From: Oscillatoriophycideae cyanobacterium NC_groundwater_1537_Pr4_S-0.65um_50_18
GTDB taxonomy: Bacteria > Cyanobacteriota > Cyanobacteriia > Elainellales > Elainellaceae
DNA length: 64,000 nucleotides
Assembly (NCBI GenBank): GCA_016208305.1
Contig: JACQYI010000071.1
Coordinates: 62,001-126,000, forward strand
Direction: 5' to 3'
Shown here: in pieces, positions 17,278-25,464 of the stretch
Layout: every line of letters starts with the position of its first letter
Position numbering within the stretch: the stretch's first letter is position 1
The notes under the pieces: generated by a model
What the model was told of the DNA's origin: nothing
The model's database searches: none
The model's input: only the letters and a program-made list of their open reading frames with translations
Made by a program: the position numbers and the translations under genes

Positions 17278-18588
17278 ATGGGGTGTCCGGTTTTATGTCG
17301 CTTTAGAGCAAACTTCATGCTTAATCATTCTGCACCACTAACGAGCTATCTTCCTTGGCTCATGACAGGTGAAAACTTGCTGATTTCCGGTTGCTATATG
17401 GCGATCGGAATTACCATCGCTAAAGGGATTTGGCGTAATCGAGCAGCGGGAATTAGTCCAGTCATTGTGGCCGTTTCGGCAATATTTTTTAGTTGCTCCC
17501 TAGGGCATGGATTGCATGTCTTAGAAATGATGCAATGGAGCGATTTACTCTTGTGGCAAACCGCAGCAGACTTAATCACTGTGCTGGTCGCCGTCAGATT
17601 TCTCAGCTTTTATGAAAGTTTTGATGTTTTAGCTCAAATTAGCCAAATTGTAGCTTCTAAAGTTCAGCTAGAATCGCAAAATGAGGAGCTTCAGCAAGTG
17701 ATTGCTCAGCTTAAGCATACACAGATTCAGCTCGTACAAGCCGAAAAAATGTCGAGTTTAGGGCAGTTGGTTGCAGGCATTGCCCATGAAGTGAATAATC
17801 CCATCAACTTTATTTATGGCAATCTTTCTCATGTCAAAGATCATGTCAACGATCTCATGAGCGTTGTCACACTTTACCAAAAGCACTATCCAACGCCCGC
17901 AAAAGAAATTCAAATTAAGATAGCAGATGTTGACTTAGAGTTTGTCCAGACTGATCTCTACAAAGTTCTAGATTCTATGCAGACGGGTACCCACCGCATT
18001 CGTCAAGTTGTCCTCTCTCTACGTAATTTTTCCCGTATTGATGAATCTGAATTTAAGGCGGTAGATATTCATGAAGGCATTGAGAGCACCTTACTGATTT
18101 TGCAGCATCGCCTCAAGGAAAAGCCGCAGCTTCCCGCCATTCAAATCATTCGAGACTATGGTGATCTGCCGTTAATAGAGTGCTACCCCAGTCAGCTCAA
18201 TCAGGTGTTGATGAATATTCTGACCAATGCGGTAAATGCCCTCGAAGAATTTAATGCCGATCGCACCTATGAAGCGATTGTAGAGCAGCCTAGCTGGATC
18301 AAAATTCAAACCGCTCTGATCGATCACCATTCCATCCAGATTTCGATCGCTGACAATGGTCTTGGCATTCCTGAACCGATTAAGCAACAGATTTTTAATC
18401 CGTTTTTCACCCCTCAGCCTAGCGGTATGGGCACCGGAATGGGCATGTCTATCAGCTACCAGATCATTACTGAAAAACATCAGGGCAAGTTGGAGTGCTT
18501 CTCAACACCCGGCAAGGGTACAGAATTTATCATTCAAATTCCGATAGGGAGGGGCAGGTTTAGCGAGTTATTAAAGAGAGAGGCATAA
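17278..18588 (+). CDS. Sensor histidine kinase with ETR1-like three-helix membrane domain
   Basis: 436 residues. Residues about 30-115 form three membrane helices, followed by a coiled coil (about 115-155) and a complete kinase: H-box GIAHEVNNPINF with His170, N-box in LMNILTNAVNA, and G-boxes ADNGLGIP and GTGMGMS. There is no receiver domain and no regulator gene beside it. The membrane domain carries Tyr40, Cys73 and His77, with the Tyr-Cys spacing (33) and Cys-His spacing (4) equal to Tyr32, Cys65 and His69 of the ethylene receptor ETR1; Asp25 of ETR1 is replaced by Asn33. A signal bound at that site, perhaps copper-dependent, is inferred. The ATG at 17317 is an alternative start that keeps all helices. 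Confidence 0.8.
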   Translation: MGCPVLCRFRANFMLNHSAPLTSYLPWLMTGENLLISGCYMAIGITIAKGIWRNRAAGISPVIVAVSAIFFSCSLGHGLHVLEMMQWSDLLLWQTAADLITVLVAVRFLSFYESFDVLAQISQIVASKVQLESQNEELQQVIAQLKHTQIQLVQAEKMSSLGQLVAGIAHEVNNPINFIYGNLSHVKDHVNDLMSVVTLYQKHYPTPAKEIQIKIADVDLEFVQTDLYKVLDSMQTGTHRIRQVVLSLRNFSRIDESEFKAVDIHEGIESTLLILQHRLKEKPQLPAIQIIRDYGDLPLIECYPSQLNQVLMNILTNAVNALEEFNADRTYEAIVEQPSWIKIQTALIDHHSIQISIADNGLGIPEPIKQQIFNPFFTPQPSGMGTGMGMSISYQIITEKHQGKLECFSTPGKGTEFIIQIPIGRGRFSELLKREA

Positions 18589-18635
18589 AGCTATCCGCAA
18601 AACCCGCCCCTACAGAAGATTTTCTAAGCGAGAAA

Positions 18636-19595
18636 TTAGGATGGCGTTTCATGGGTTTCATAGGCAGCCACAATCCGCTGAACCAGAGGATGCCGCACCA
18701 CATCTGCTTTAGAAAGATGACAGAAAGCGATGCCCTCCACATTGCGGAGAATTTTTTGTGCTACCGATAGCCCCGACTGCTGATAGGCTGGTAAATCAGT
18801 CTGGGTAATGTCACCCGTTACCACCATGCGCGATCGAAATCCCAATCGTGTCAGCACCATTTTCATCTGAGCAGGCGTGGTGTTTTGGGCTTCATCTAGA
18901 ATGACGAAGGCGTTGTTGAGGGTGCGGCCTCGCATATAGGCGATCGGCGCAACTTCCACAATACCCCGCTCCATCAAGCTCGCAATTTTCTCAGGGTCAA
19001 CCAGCTCATGCAGCGCATCGTAAAGCGGGCGCAGGTAAGGGTTGACCTTCTGCTGCAAATCTCCTGGCAAAAATCCTAGCTTCTCACCCGCCTCAACCGC
19101 AGGGCGCGTCAAAATTAAGCGCTCATACTGGTTCGCCAATAATGCCTGTACGGCCACCATCGTCGCCAAAAAAGTCTTCCCGGTTCCGGCTGGGCCGATG
19201 CAAAAGGTCAGGTCATGCGTTCGAATCGACTCAACATAGCTGCGCTGCCGAAACGTCTTGGCGCGAATGTCTTCACCTCGACGGGTGCGGACAATCACAT
19301 CTTGCTGAATCTGGCGTAGCTCATCCTGGCGATCGCTATTCAAGGCATGGCGTGCCGTCAAAATATCGGCAGCGTCGATGCGCTTACCTTGACTCCAATA
19401 AGGCTCTAGCGATTGCACCAAACGCTCGACTAGGGCAACTTGAGCCTCTGTACCTGCAACCACCAAAGACTGCCCACGCAAAACGATCGTTGCGCCTGTT
19501 TGCTGTGCAAGCTGTTTGAGGTTTTCTTCCCGCTCACCCGCAATGGCGATCGCGCTTTCAGGGGTGGGGAGTTCGATGCTTAAATTTGTTCCCAT
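18636..19595 (-). CDS. phoH: PhoH-family ATPase
   Basis: 319 residues from the ATG at 19595 (MGTNLSIELP), which avoids a proline-rich upstream extension lacking family character. The N-terminal part is a KH-like domain (AIAGEREENLKQLAQQTGA), then the P-loop ATPase: FCIGPAGTGKTFLA, Walker B AFVILDEAQNT, and VVTGDITQTDLP. PhoH/YbeZ proteins act in RNA metabolism and ribosome-linked processes with YbeY. It is the last gene of the leftward rpsP-KH-phoH cluster, an arrangement common in cyanobacteria that supports an RNA role. Confidence 0.9.
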   Translation of the reverse strand: MGTNLSIELPTPESAIAIAGEREENLKQLAQQTGATIVLRGQSLVVAGTEAQVALVERLVQSLEPYWSQGKRIDAADILTARHALNSDRQDELRQIQQDVIVRTRRGEDIRAKTFRQRSYVESIRTHDLTFCIGPAGTGKTFLATMVAVQALLANQYERLILTRPAVEAGEKLGFLPGDLQQKVNPYLRPLYDALHELVDPEKIASLMERGIVEVAPIAYMRGRTLNNAFVILDEAQNTTPAQMKMVLTRLGFRSRMVVTGDITQTDLPAYQQSGLSVAQKILRNVEGIAFCHLSKADVVRHPLVQRIVAAYETHETPS

Positions 19596-19647
19596 GCAGT
19601 GGCTATGGGGAAGCGATAGGGGAGGTAAGAGAAAGTAACAATAAATC

Positions 19648-20031
19648 TCATCGAGGTTGAGAACGAATGGGGCGAGGGGGCGGAACGCGAGGGGGAGCGG
19701 CCTTTTCTTCGACGGGTTCTCGGTCAGCTGAAGAGCTGCCAAACACCTCTAGGTGCGCCATTTTGCCTGCCGACTGTGCCACCGCTTGCAGCACAGTGCG
19801 AATCGCCTGAATATTGCGCCCACCTCGACCAAAGACCCGCCCTTTATCTTCACCTTCAAAGGCCACGCGCACCAGCACCCGCGAGGTACGCGGCGAAATC
19901 TCGCAGTCTACGCGCAGAGAGTCAGGCGACTCTAAAAAAGGCAAAACCAAGAAGCGAACTAGCCCAGCATAATCTGGGCTACTTACGGCTTCGGCAGGTG
20001 TAGAGGGAATCTGATCTGGCACAGTTGACAT
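19648..20031 (-). CDS. KH-domain RNA-binding protein
   Basis: 127 residues. A single type II KH domain occupies about residues 20-95; the RNA-binding GXXG loop is in FGRGGRNIQAIRTVL. The C-terminal tail is rich in Pro, Arg and Glu (APPRVPPPRPIRS). It lies between rpsP and phoH, as the KhpA/YlqC proteins do next to rpsP in many bacteria. It is longer than typical KhpA (about 80 residues) because of both tails. RNA binding is expected; targets are unknown. Confidence 0.85.
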   Translation of the reverse strand: MSTVPDQIPSTPAEAVSSPDYAGLVRFLVLPFLESPDSLRVDCEISPRTSRVLVRVAFEGEDKGRVFGRGGRNIQAIRTVLQAVAQSAGKMAHLEVFGSSSADREPVEEKAAPPRVPPPRPIRSQPR

Positions 20032-20079
20032 TCAGTTGATGACATCAAACTTCTGACAGCCCATGATCAAGGCTAATCC

Positions 20080-20346
20080 TCAAGCAGTGGGAGTTACTTC
20101 AGCAGCAACCGCTTCATAAACATTGGCTTTCTCAAGCAGCCGACGGACGGTTTTGGTAGGCTGTGCACCCTGCTCTAGCCGCTTTTGCGTCGCAGGTACA
20201 TTCACCTTTAGCTCATCGGTTCTGGGATTATAAAAGCCTAGCTCTTCTAGAGGACGGCCATCGCGGCGAGTATCACTATTCATCGCCACAATCCGATAGC
20301 TAGCCTCAAATTTCTTTCCAAATCGCTTTAAGCGTATCTTAATCAT
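20080..20346 (-). CDS. rpsP: 30S ribosomal protein S16
   Basis: 88 residues from the ATG at 20346, beginning [12 protein letters not shown], the standard S16 start, then [18 protein letters not shown] and ELGFYNPRT. An upstream extension to 20409 is possible in frame but gives residues not seen in S16. First gene of the leftward rpsP-KH-phoH cluster. S16 is an early assembly protein of the small ribosomal subunit. Confidence 0.97.
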   Translation of the reverse strand: MIKIRLKRFGKKFEASYRIVAMNSDTRRDGRPLEELGFYNPRTDELKVNVPATQKRLEQGAQPTKTVRRLLEKANVYEAVAAEVTPTA

Positions 20347-20549
20347 GCTTGAAAATCTTACTCCTGTGAGTTCCTGTAAGGTTGAGGCTTTTGGCGAAGC
20401 TGAATTCAATTTGAAATTGAACTCAATTCAACGGTCTTGCAGCCTACTTTTGGCTCCAAGAACCTTGGCTCCAAAGTTAAAATCATATCACCTATTTTAG
20501 CAAGCTGTTAACCCCTATGCCGTGAGTTTGTCAACTCATTTGGCAGGCT

Positions 20550-20674
20550 AGTGGGTGAGTAGGGGGGTGGATGAGAGAGTAGGACGGTGGATGAGTAGTG
20601 GAGTGGGTGAGAGTTTCCCCTCTACCCATTTACCCATCCTCCTACTCACCCATTTGCCCATCCACCCATCCACC
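20550..20674. repeat. G-rich/C-rich quasi-palindromic simple-sequence tract
   Basis: From 20550 to about 20614 the plus strand carries purine-rich GTGGGTGAG, GGTGGATGAG variants; from 20616 to 20674 it carries the complementary CACCCATTT, CCATCCACC variants. Together they can fold into a long imperfect hairpin. It lies between the 3' end of the glycosyltransferase gene and the rpsP upstream region. Confidence 0.75.
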
Positions 20675-20680
20675 TGAGTG

Positions 20681-22360
20681 TCAATTGCAGTGATAGAGCT
20701 GATACTCATAGCCGCTCGTATAGGTTTTGGGCTGAGAATCTAGCTGACAGCGCCGTTCATCCAAGTCTACAGGGGCATGGAAATTAACCAACCACAGATC
20801 GATCGGGTCAGAGCGTTGCGCCAGAGCTTGTCGTAGAGTAGAGGTGGCTACACAGGCAGCAGAGCAGGGGTTTTGCGGCTCGTGAGCCAACAAAAACTCA
20901 GGAGGATTCGATCGCCCTTCCTGTAAAAACTGCCAGCCAATTCCCATGATTTCGCCCGTCTGCACCAGCGTATTTTGCGTCGTAGCAATCAATATAGGGA
21001 CTTGCGATCGCGCTTCCATCAGGGGCACTAGACTATCGGGGCGATAGTATTTGCGATAGCCCAGGTTGTTGACCACCGTGAGGCTGCTGAGCAATCCCAA
21101 CACCAGCACCAGCCCAACGGTGCGCTTCGTTTTGCCAGTCCAGAGGGCTGCCAAACTGGTGCCCAGCAGCAAAATCACGGCGGGGAAATAGACAAAGCTG
21201 TAGCGGGCGCCGCGTGTAATATCGGCTCGCAACCCATAGCTGATAAAGAAAAAGAGAGCGATCGCGCCCAGTACTACCCCTATCATCAGTTGCACAATGG
21301 CTCCTGTCTGCGGTGTAGCGATCTGCTGCCGTAATCCTCGCCAAAGCTGCGGCACCACCCAGAGGATAAACAGCACCATGATGGTGCCTGCGGCGATCGC
21401 CACGGCCAGCTCATCCGATTCGAGCGGTAGCAACACTAGCATCGTCACCCAGGCCGCTAGAGATTGGGCCAGCGGATTGACCAGATCGAGCCAGTTGAAC
21501 GGCTGAACATTTTGAATCCACTGGGTGATTTCGCGGCTGCGGATATCTTGCAGGATGGGTAGCCAAATGGCACTGGCGATCGCAGTCCCCAGCACTACTG
21601 CGTAGAGACTCCGCCAAGACGAGGAGAGTAGCACGCGCCGATCGGATCGCGCCTGAGCGATCGCCAACCCCATCAAAGCCAAGGCCATCGCGCTGAGGCT
21701 CAAGATAAAGAAATAGTGGGTGGCAATGCCCAAACCATTGACGATTATCCACAAACCCACAAGCCACGCTGGCAATGGGCGACGGTGCAAAATCTGCCGC
21801 CCTGCTACTACTAAGCAGCCCAAAGAGGCAATCACCCACAAGATTCCTAGAGTATAGTGGCGGGCTTCTTGAGCCAGATAAACCCCAAAGGGAGAGACGG
21901 CCATGAGGGCTGTGGTCAGGTGGCTGGCGAGGGGCGAGCGCAACATCAGCCAACTCAACCCAAACGAGGCCGGAATTGCCGCAACTCCCAATAGTGCCGG
22001 AAGCGATCGCGCTAGACCTAGTGAAACCAACCCTGTCTTGCCGGAAAACAGTTGCAGCCAAGCATTAGATAAGAGGAAATAGAGCGGCGGATGCACATCT
22101 TCGGCAAACAGATATTGCGTGACGGCATGGCTGCCTTGAGGCGGCAGCTGAAGCGGCTGCATCAAAACATCTAGGGCGATCGCCCGATCGAGCGGCACTG
22201 TCTCAAAGCTATGCCCCAGGCTGAATACCAGTGTGGCAAATTCATCTGTCCAGGGAGGTTTGGCGGTCAAATGGGTCAACCGCACTGCGACACCGATGCC
22301 AATCCACAGCAGCAGCAGGCAGGGCTGAAACCAGGCTGTCTGAACCAAGTTTTGTTTCAT
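20681..22360 (-). CDS. GT-C membrane glycosyltransferase, family 39-like
   Basis: 559 residues with roughly eleven hydrophobic helices and a soluble C-terminal tail of about 130 residues. The catalytic-loop acidic motif after the first helix is PPWTDEFATL, and a second lumenal motif is AEDVHPPLYF, both typical of ArnT/PMT-type transferases that use polyprenyl-phosphate sugars. A short run AQEARHYTLG is also characteristic. It would act at the periplasmic face to glycosylate lipid, glycan or protein. No sugar-synthesis genes are adjacent; the substrate is unknown. Confidence 0.82.
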   Translation of the reverse strand: MKQNLVQTAWFQPCLLLLWIGIGVAVRLTHLTAKPPWTDEFATLVFSLGHSFETVPLDRAIALDVLMQPLQLPPQGSHAVTQYLFAEDVHPPLYFLLSNAWLQLFSGKTGLVSLGLARSLPALLGVAAIPASFGLSWLMLRSPLASHLTTALMAVSPFGVYLAQEARHYTLGILWVIASLGCLVVAGRQILHRRPLPAWLVGLWIIVNGLGIATHYFFILSLSAMALALMGLAIAQARSDRRVLLSSSWRSLYAVVLGTAIASAIWLPILQDIRSREITQWIQNVQPFNWLDLVNPLAQSLAAWVTMLVLLPLESDELAVAIAAGTIMVLFILWVVPQLWRGLRQQIATPQTGAIVQLMIGVVLGAIALFFFISYGLRADITRGARYSFVYFPAVILLLGTSLAALWTGKTKRTVGLVLVLGLLSSLTVVNNLGYRKYYRPDSLVPLMEARSQVPILIATTQNTLVQTGEIMGIGWQFLQEGRSNPPEFLLAHEPQNPCSAACVATSTLRQALAQRSDPIDLWLVNFHAPVDLDERRCQLDSQPKTYTSGYEYQLYHCN

Positions 22361-22760
22361 GGATGGAGTGGGTTATGACGATCGCGATTCTTTGGCTCAA
22401 CTGAGTCGCAGAGTCACAGGTAGTATACGGGAAAGCGATCGGACAGTTCGATTGGCTAATGCATTTCACCGTCTCTGACAGGACTTCAGTCCCAGCGCTC
22501 CAAGGCAGGTCTGACCATCAAATTTGCTGCTTTAACATTCATGCCTTTCTGGCGCGCCAAGTTCGGGCAGGAGCGATCGCGCTTTTACGAAAATTCCTCC
22601 GCTATGTGGCTGATCGAGAAAACACGGGAATTCTGAGGCAAGCGTCCGTGAAGGGGCTTCAAAGAATCCGTAAAAATTGCGTGACGTTCCGGCAAGGTCG
22701 GAGCGATCGCGTCATAACGGATAGAGGGAAGCCATAACAGCAATTATTCAGAGATTATTT
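22361..22760. other. Promoter region between glycosyltransferase and HTH-ATPase-nuclease module
   Basis: 400 bases between divergent genes. It contains two copies of GGAGCGATCGCG (about 22571 and 22699). A 92-codon plus-strand frame (22459-22737) has no recognised domain and is not called. The promoter of the three-gene module presumably lies here. Confidence 0.4.
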
Positions 22761-23456
22761 ATGCCTACAACAGAGATTAAATCTAGCAAAGCTCATCTAG
22801 CAACCCATCAGCCAAAGCCTGAGTCTCACGCCTGTTTTCAGACGCGTGCCCTTTTGTCTCTCTGGAGTCTGGAGAAGAAAGAGGGAAAAGCTGTTAGTGC
22901 AGGAAAGCTGAGCAAGCACAAAGCGCTTTTTGAAGAAATGGAAACGGCAGGGACGGTCAACATTACCCGCAACAGTAGATATCAATACCTCTCAATTTCA
23001 GATGAAGGCAAAAGTCAACTAATCAAAGGTCTAATGAGCGCTGAATTTAGCTTTGCTGGAACGGTGGTTAGCTCTAGAGAGTCGCTAGACGCTCTGGAAT
23101 TAGTGATAGGACAGAGTGCTGGGATTGCGGTATCTAACGGCAACGGCAATGCCGCAGGAGCAAAAGTGGTAGAGGCGATCGCTTCTTATGACGAATTTAA
23201 GTCTGTAGCGCTGGAGGTCTTCGATCAGCTAAATCGGGATTACAACATGGATAATCTCGTGCCCATTTATCGGATTCGGAGAGAAGTGGGCGATCGGTTG
23301 AGTCGGGCTGAATTCGATGAATGGCTGATGGAAATGCAAGCTCAAGATATTTGCCAGCTTATCGGTGGTGAAATGCCAGACATCACACCTGAGAAAGCCG
23401 AAGATTCTATCAAAACAGCATTGGGTGGCCTTCGCTACTACGTGAGACATCTGTAG
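22761..23456 (+). CDS. Winged-helix protein of a putative three-gene nuclease module
   Basis: 231 residues, not a family I can name. Residues about 25-90 look like a winged helix of MarR-like type (LSLWSLEKKEGKAVSAGKLS, then ISDEGKSQLIKGL). The middle is a Gly/Asn-rich linker (NGNGNAAGAKVVEAI). Residues about 150-231 look like a second winged helix: VPIYRIRREVGDRLSRAEFD, WLMEMQAQDICQLIGGEMPD, ending in GGLRYYVRHL. The next gene, an ATPase, begins 64 bases later in the same direction and a nuclease gene overlaps that one. A DNA-binding or adaptor role is likely; it might also repress the operon. One HIP1 site occurs in the gene. Confidence 0.6.
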   Translation: MPTTEIKSSKAHLATHQPKPESHACFQTRALLSLWSLEKKEGKAVSAGKLSKHKALFEEMETAGTVNITRNSRYQYLSISDEGKSQLIKGLMSAEFSFAGTVVSSRESLDALELVIGQSAGIAVSNGNGNAAGAKVVEAIASYDEFKSVALEVFDQLNRDYNMDNLVPIYRIRREVGDRLSRAEFDEWLMEMQAQDICQLIGGEMPDITPEKAEDSIKTALGGLRYYVRHL

Positions 23457-23520
23457 CTAATTTGCGTTCTCTATTCATCTCAATCAGGTTTATTAGCTTT
23501 TCACTATCTGTCGGCATATT

Positions 23521-25464
23521 ATGACTACTTCTGTAACATCCTCCCTCGAAGAAATCAACGCTGTTCTTCACGACCATAATCCCTTTGCTCAGCCTCCTTA
23601 CGTTAATGCCAATAATGTTTGGGGTAAAGGATTTCCAGATGTTGAGTTTCTGAATGCTCATGCTTCTGATGCCGTTTTTCGAGCATTGGAAGAGATTCGT
23701 TTAGGGCATTACTCCACGACATCTATTCTAATTACGGCTCAAGATGGAACTGGAAAGACCCACATCATTAGCCGAATTCGTCATCGTCTACAAGCCCAGG
23801 GCGGAGCTTTATTCGTTTTCGCTAACAAGTTTAATGATCTCAATCAGATTAAGCAGGGATTTCAGCAAATTTTAGCTGAGAGCTTGAGTAATATTGGCAG
23901 CCAAGGAGTTAAGCAGTGGCAAGAACTAGCTGCTGCAATGGCAAATGACGCTCTTAAGTTTGTCAGTGCAGATGCAAAACCCATTGCTGCCAAAGATTTT
24001 GTCAAGCGTATTGAAACTATTGATGATGAGGATAAAGTTCAGCGGTGGATTAATCAGTTAACTAAAGCTTTCTGTAAAACCAGATCTGTTCAAGACCCTG
24101 ATATTGTTCGAGCCATCTTTTGGACGCTTTCAGACGATGAAGCAGCTTTTGCGTCTAACTGGTTGGCAGGCAAAGCACTCGCTCAGTTCAAGGCTAATGA
24201 TTTAAGGTTGCCTGATCAAAAGCAGTCTTTTGATGCAACTCTCCAGATTTTGGCGCTCATTAGTGAGTACAACGAACTCGTCATCTGTTTTGACGAGCTT
24301 GATGTTCTTGATTTTGACGATCGTGGTCTGCATAAGTCACAAATCGTAGCGAGTCTTGTTAAAGAGCTATTTGAGAACCTCAAGCGAGGTGTTATCCTCA
24401 GTGTGTTGATGCCAGGTACATGGACGGATCGAATCAAAAAAGAATTGCCCGGAGGCGTTTCACAAAAAATGACTACTCAGGGTAATCCCTATGACTTGAG
24501 GTACATGGATGGAGATTCAGCGCTTGAACTAGTCGCCTTTTTCCTCAAAGAGTTCTACGAATCAAGATCGCTATGTCCACCTCATCAAGTTTATCCATTT
24601 GATGAGGGAGCGATCAGAGCAATTGGACGTGAGAAACCTACTGTTCGAGAAGTATTGCAGTGGTGTCGAGAAAACTGTAAGCCGACAGCTGAAATTGATG
24701 AGGATCTGTCAGTTGACAACGGTAAAAAATCATCGGTTTTACTCATCTCTGAAACTGATCCAGTGGAGATGGCTTTCATCAATGAATTGGATGAGGATAT
24801 TATTAATAGTTTAGATGACAATTATCTTCTGGCAGAAGCTTTATTGCTAGGCTTCCAGACCATAATTGGTGAGACAGTTGAGGGAGTGACTCTTGAAGAG
24901 GTTACTACGGGAGTCGGCAAAAAAGGAAAAAGGGATGATTATCTCAACTTCAAAATTCTAGGCGAAGAAGCAGGATATATCGTCAGCATTGGCGTTGCAG
25001 TTTTACAATACGATGGGGGACGAGCGCTTGGTGCGGGTCTACGAAGGTTAGTAGACGAGGAAGAGCGATTCGATCTCACTCGTGGATGTTTAGTTCGGTC
25101 AAAAAATAAGCCTATCAACAATTACTTCATCTCAACCTATCTTAATCCATTGATTGAAGAAGGCGGTGAGTTTGTTGAGCTTAACGAGAAGGAGATTAAG
25201 CCTCTCATTGCGCTTCGATCGGTTTACCAGAAGCGTGGATCAGACTATAAAATCACTGAAGAAGATATCACAAATTTCATTTCCAAGTACGGAGCAAAGT
25301 ACTGGTTAGGAATTCACAACCCCTTGCTTAAAGAAATCTTGAGCGATCCTTCTTATCAAATCCCTGAAGGAATTGAAGATGAGCCTGAATCTTTACCAGA
25401 AAATGTAGCTAACGACTTAGATTCAACAGAGACAGAAGATCTACAAGAGTTGATACATGTCTGA
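23521..25464 (+). CDS. ORC/Cdc6-like AAA-type ATPase of a putative defence module
   Basis: 647 residues. P-loop LITAQDGTGKTHIISRI (GTGKT at 76-80) and Walker B LVICFDELDVLD (about 253-264) mark an ORC/STAND-like NTPase; the region after Walker B (LMPGTWTDRIKKELPGG) fits a sensor-1 strand. Residues about 380-410 (EGAIRAIGREKPTVREVLQW) resemble a lid or winged-helix segment. The C-terminal 230 residues have mixed alpha/beta character with no motif I can assign, and end in an acidic tail. The gene overlaps the downstream nuclease gene by eight bases, suggesting translational coupling. It contains no GCGATCGC octamer in 1.9 kb, unlike most neighbours, which hints at recent transfer. Possible roles: clamp loader, translocase or switch for the nuclease. 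Confidence 0.7.
   Translation: MTTSVTSSLEEINAVLHDHNPFAQPPYVNANNVWGKGFPDVEFLNAHASDAVFRALEEIRLGHYSTTSILITAQDGTGKTHIISRIRHRLQAQGGALFVFANKFNDLNQIKQGFQQILAESLSNIGSQGVKQWQELAAAMANDALKFVSADAKPIAAKDFVKRIETIDDEDKVQRWINQLTKAFCKTRSVQDPDIVRAIFWTLSDDEAAFASNWLAGKALAQFKANDLRLPDQKQSFDATLQILALISEYNELVICFDELDVLDFDDRGLHKSQIVASLVKELFENLKRGVILSVLMPGTWTDRIKKELPGGVSQKMTTQGNPYDLRYMDGDSALELVAFFLKEFYESRSLCPPHQVYPFDEGAIRAIGREKPTVREVLQWCRENCKPTAEIDEDLSVDNGKKSSVLLISETDPVEMAFINELDEDIINSLDDNYLLAEALLLGFQTIIGETVEGVTLEEVTTGVGKKGKRDDYLNFKILGEEAGYIVSIGVAVLQYDGGRALGAGLRRLVDEEERFDLTRGCLVRSKNKPINNYFISTYLNPLIEEGGEFVELNEKEIKPLIALRSVYQKRGSDYKITEEDITNFISKYGAKYWLGIHNPLLKEILSDPSYQIPEGIEDEPESLPENVANDLDSTETEDLQELIHV

Noticed and set aside
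22459-22737. 92-codon frame before the winged-helix gene
   Set aside because: No domain or start signal; composition and position suggest chance.
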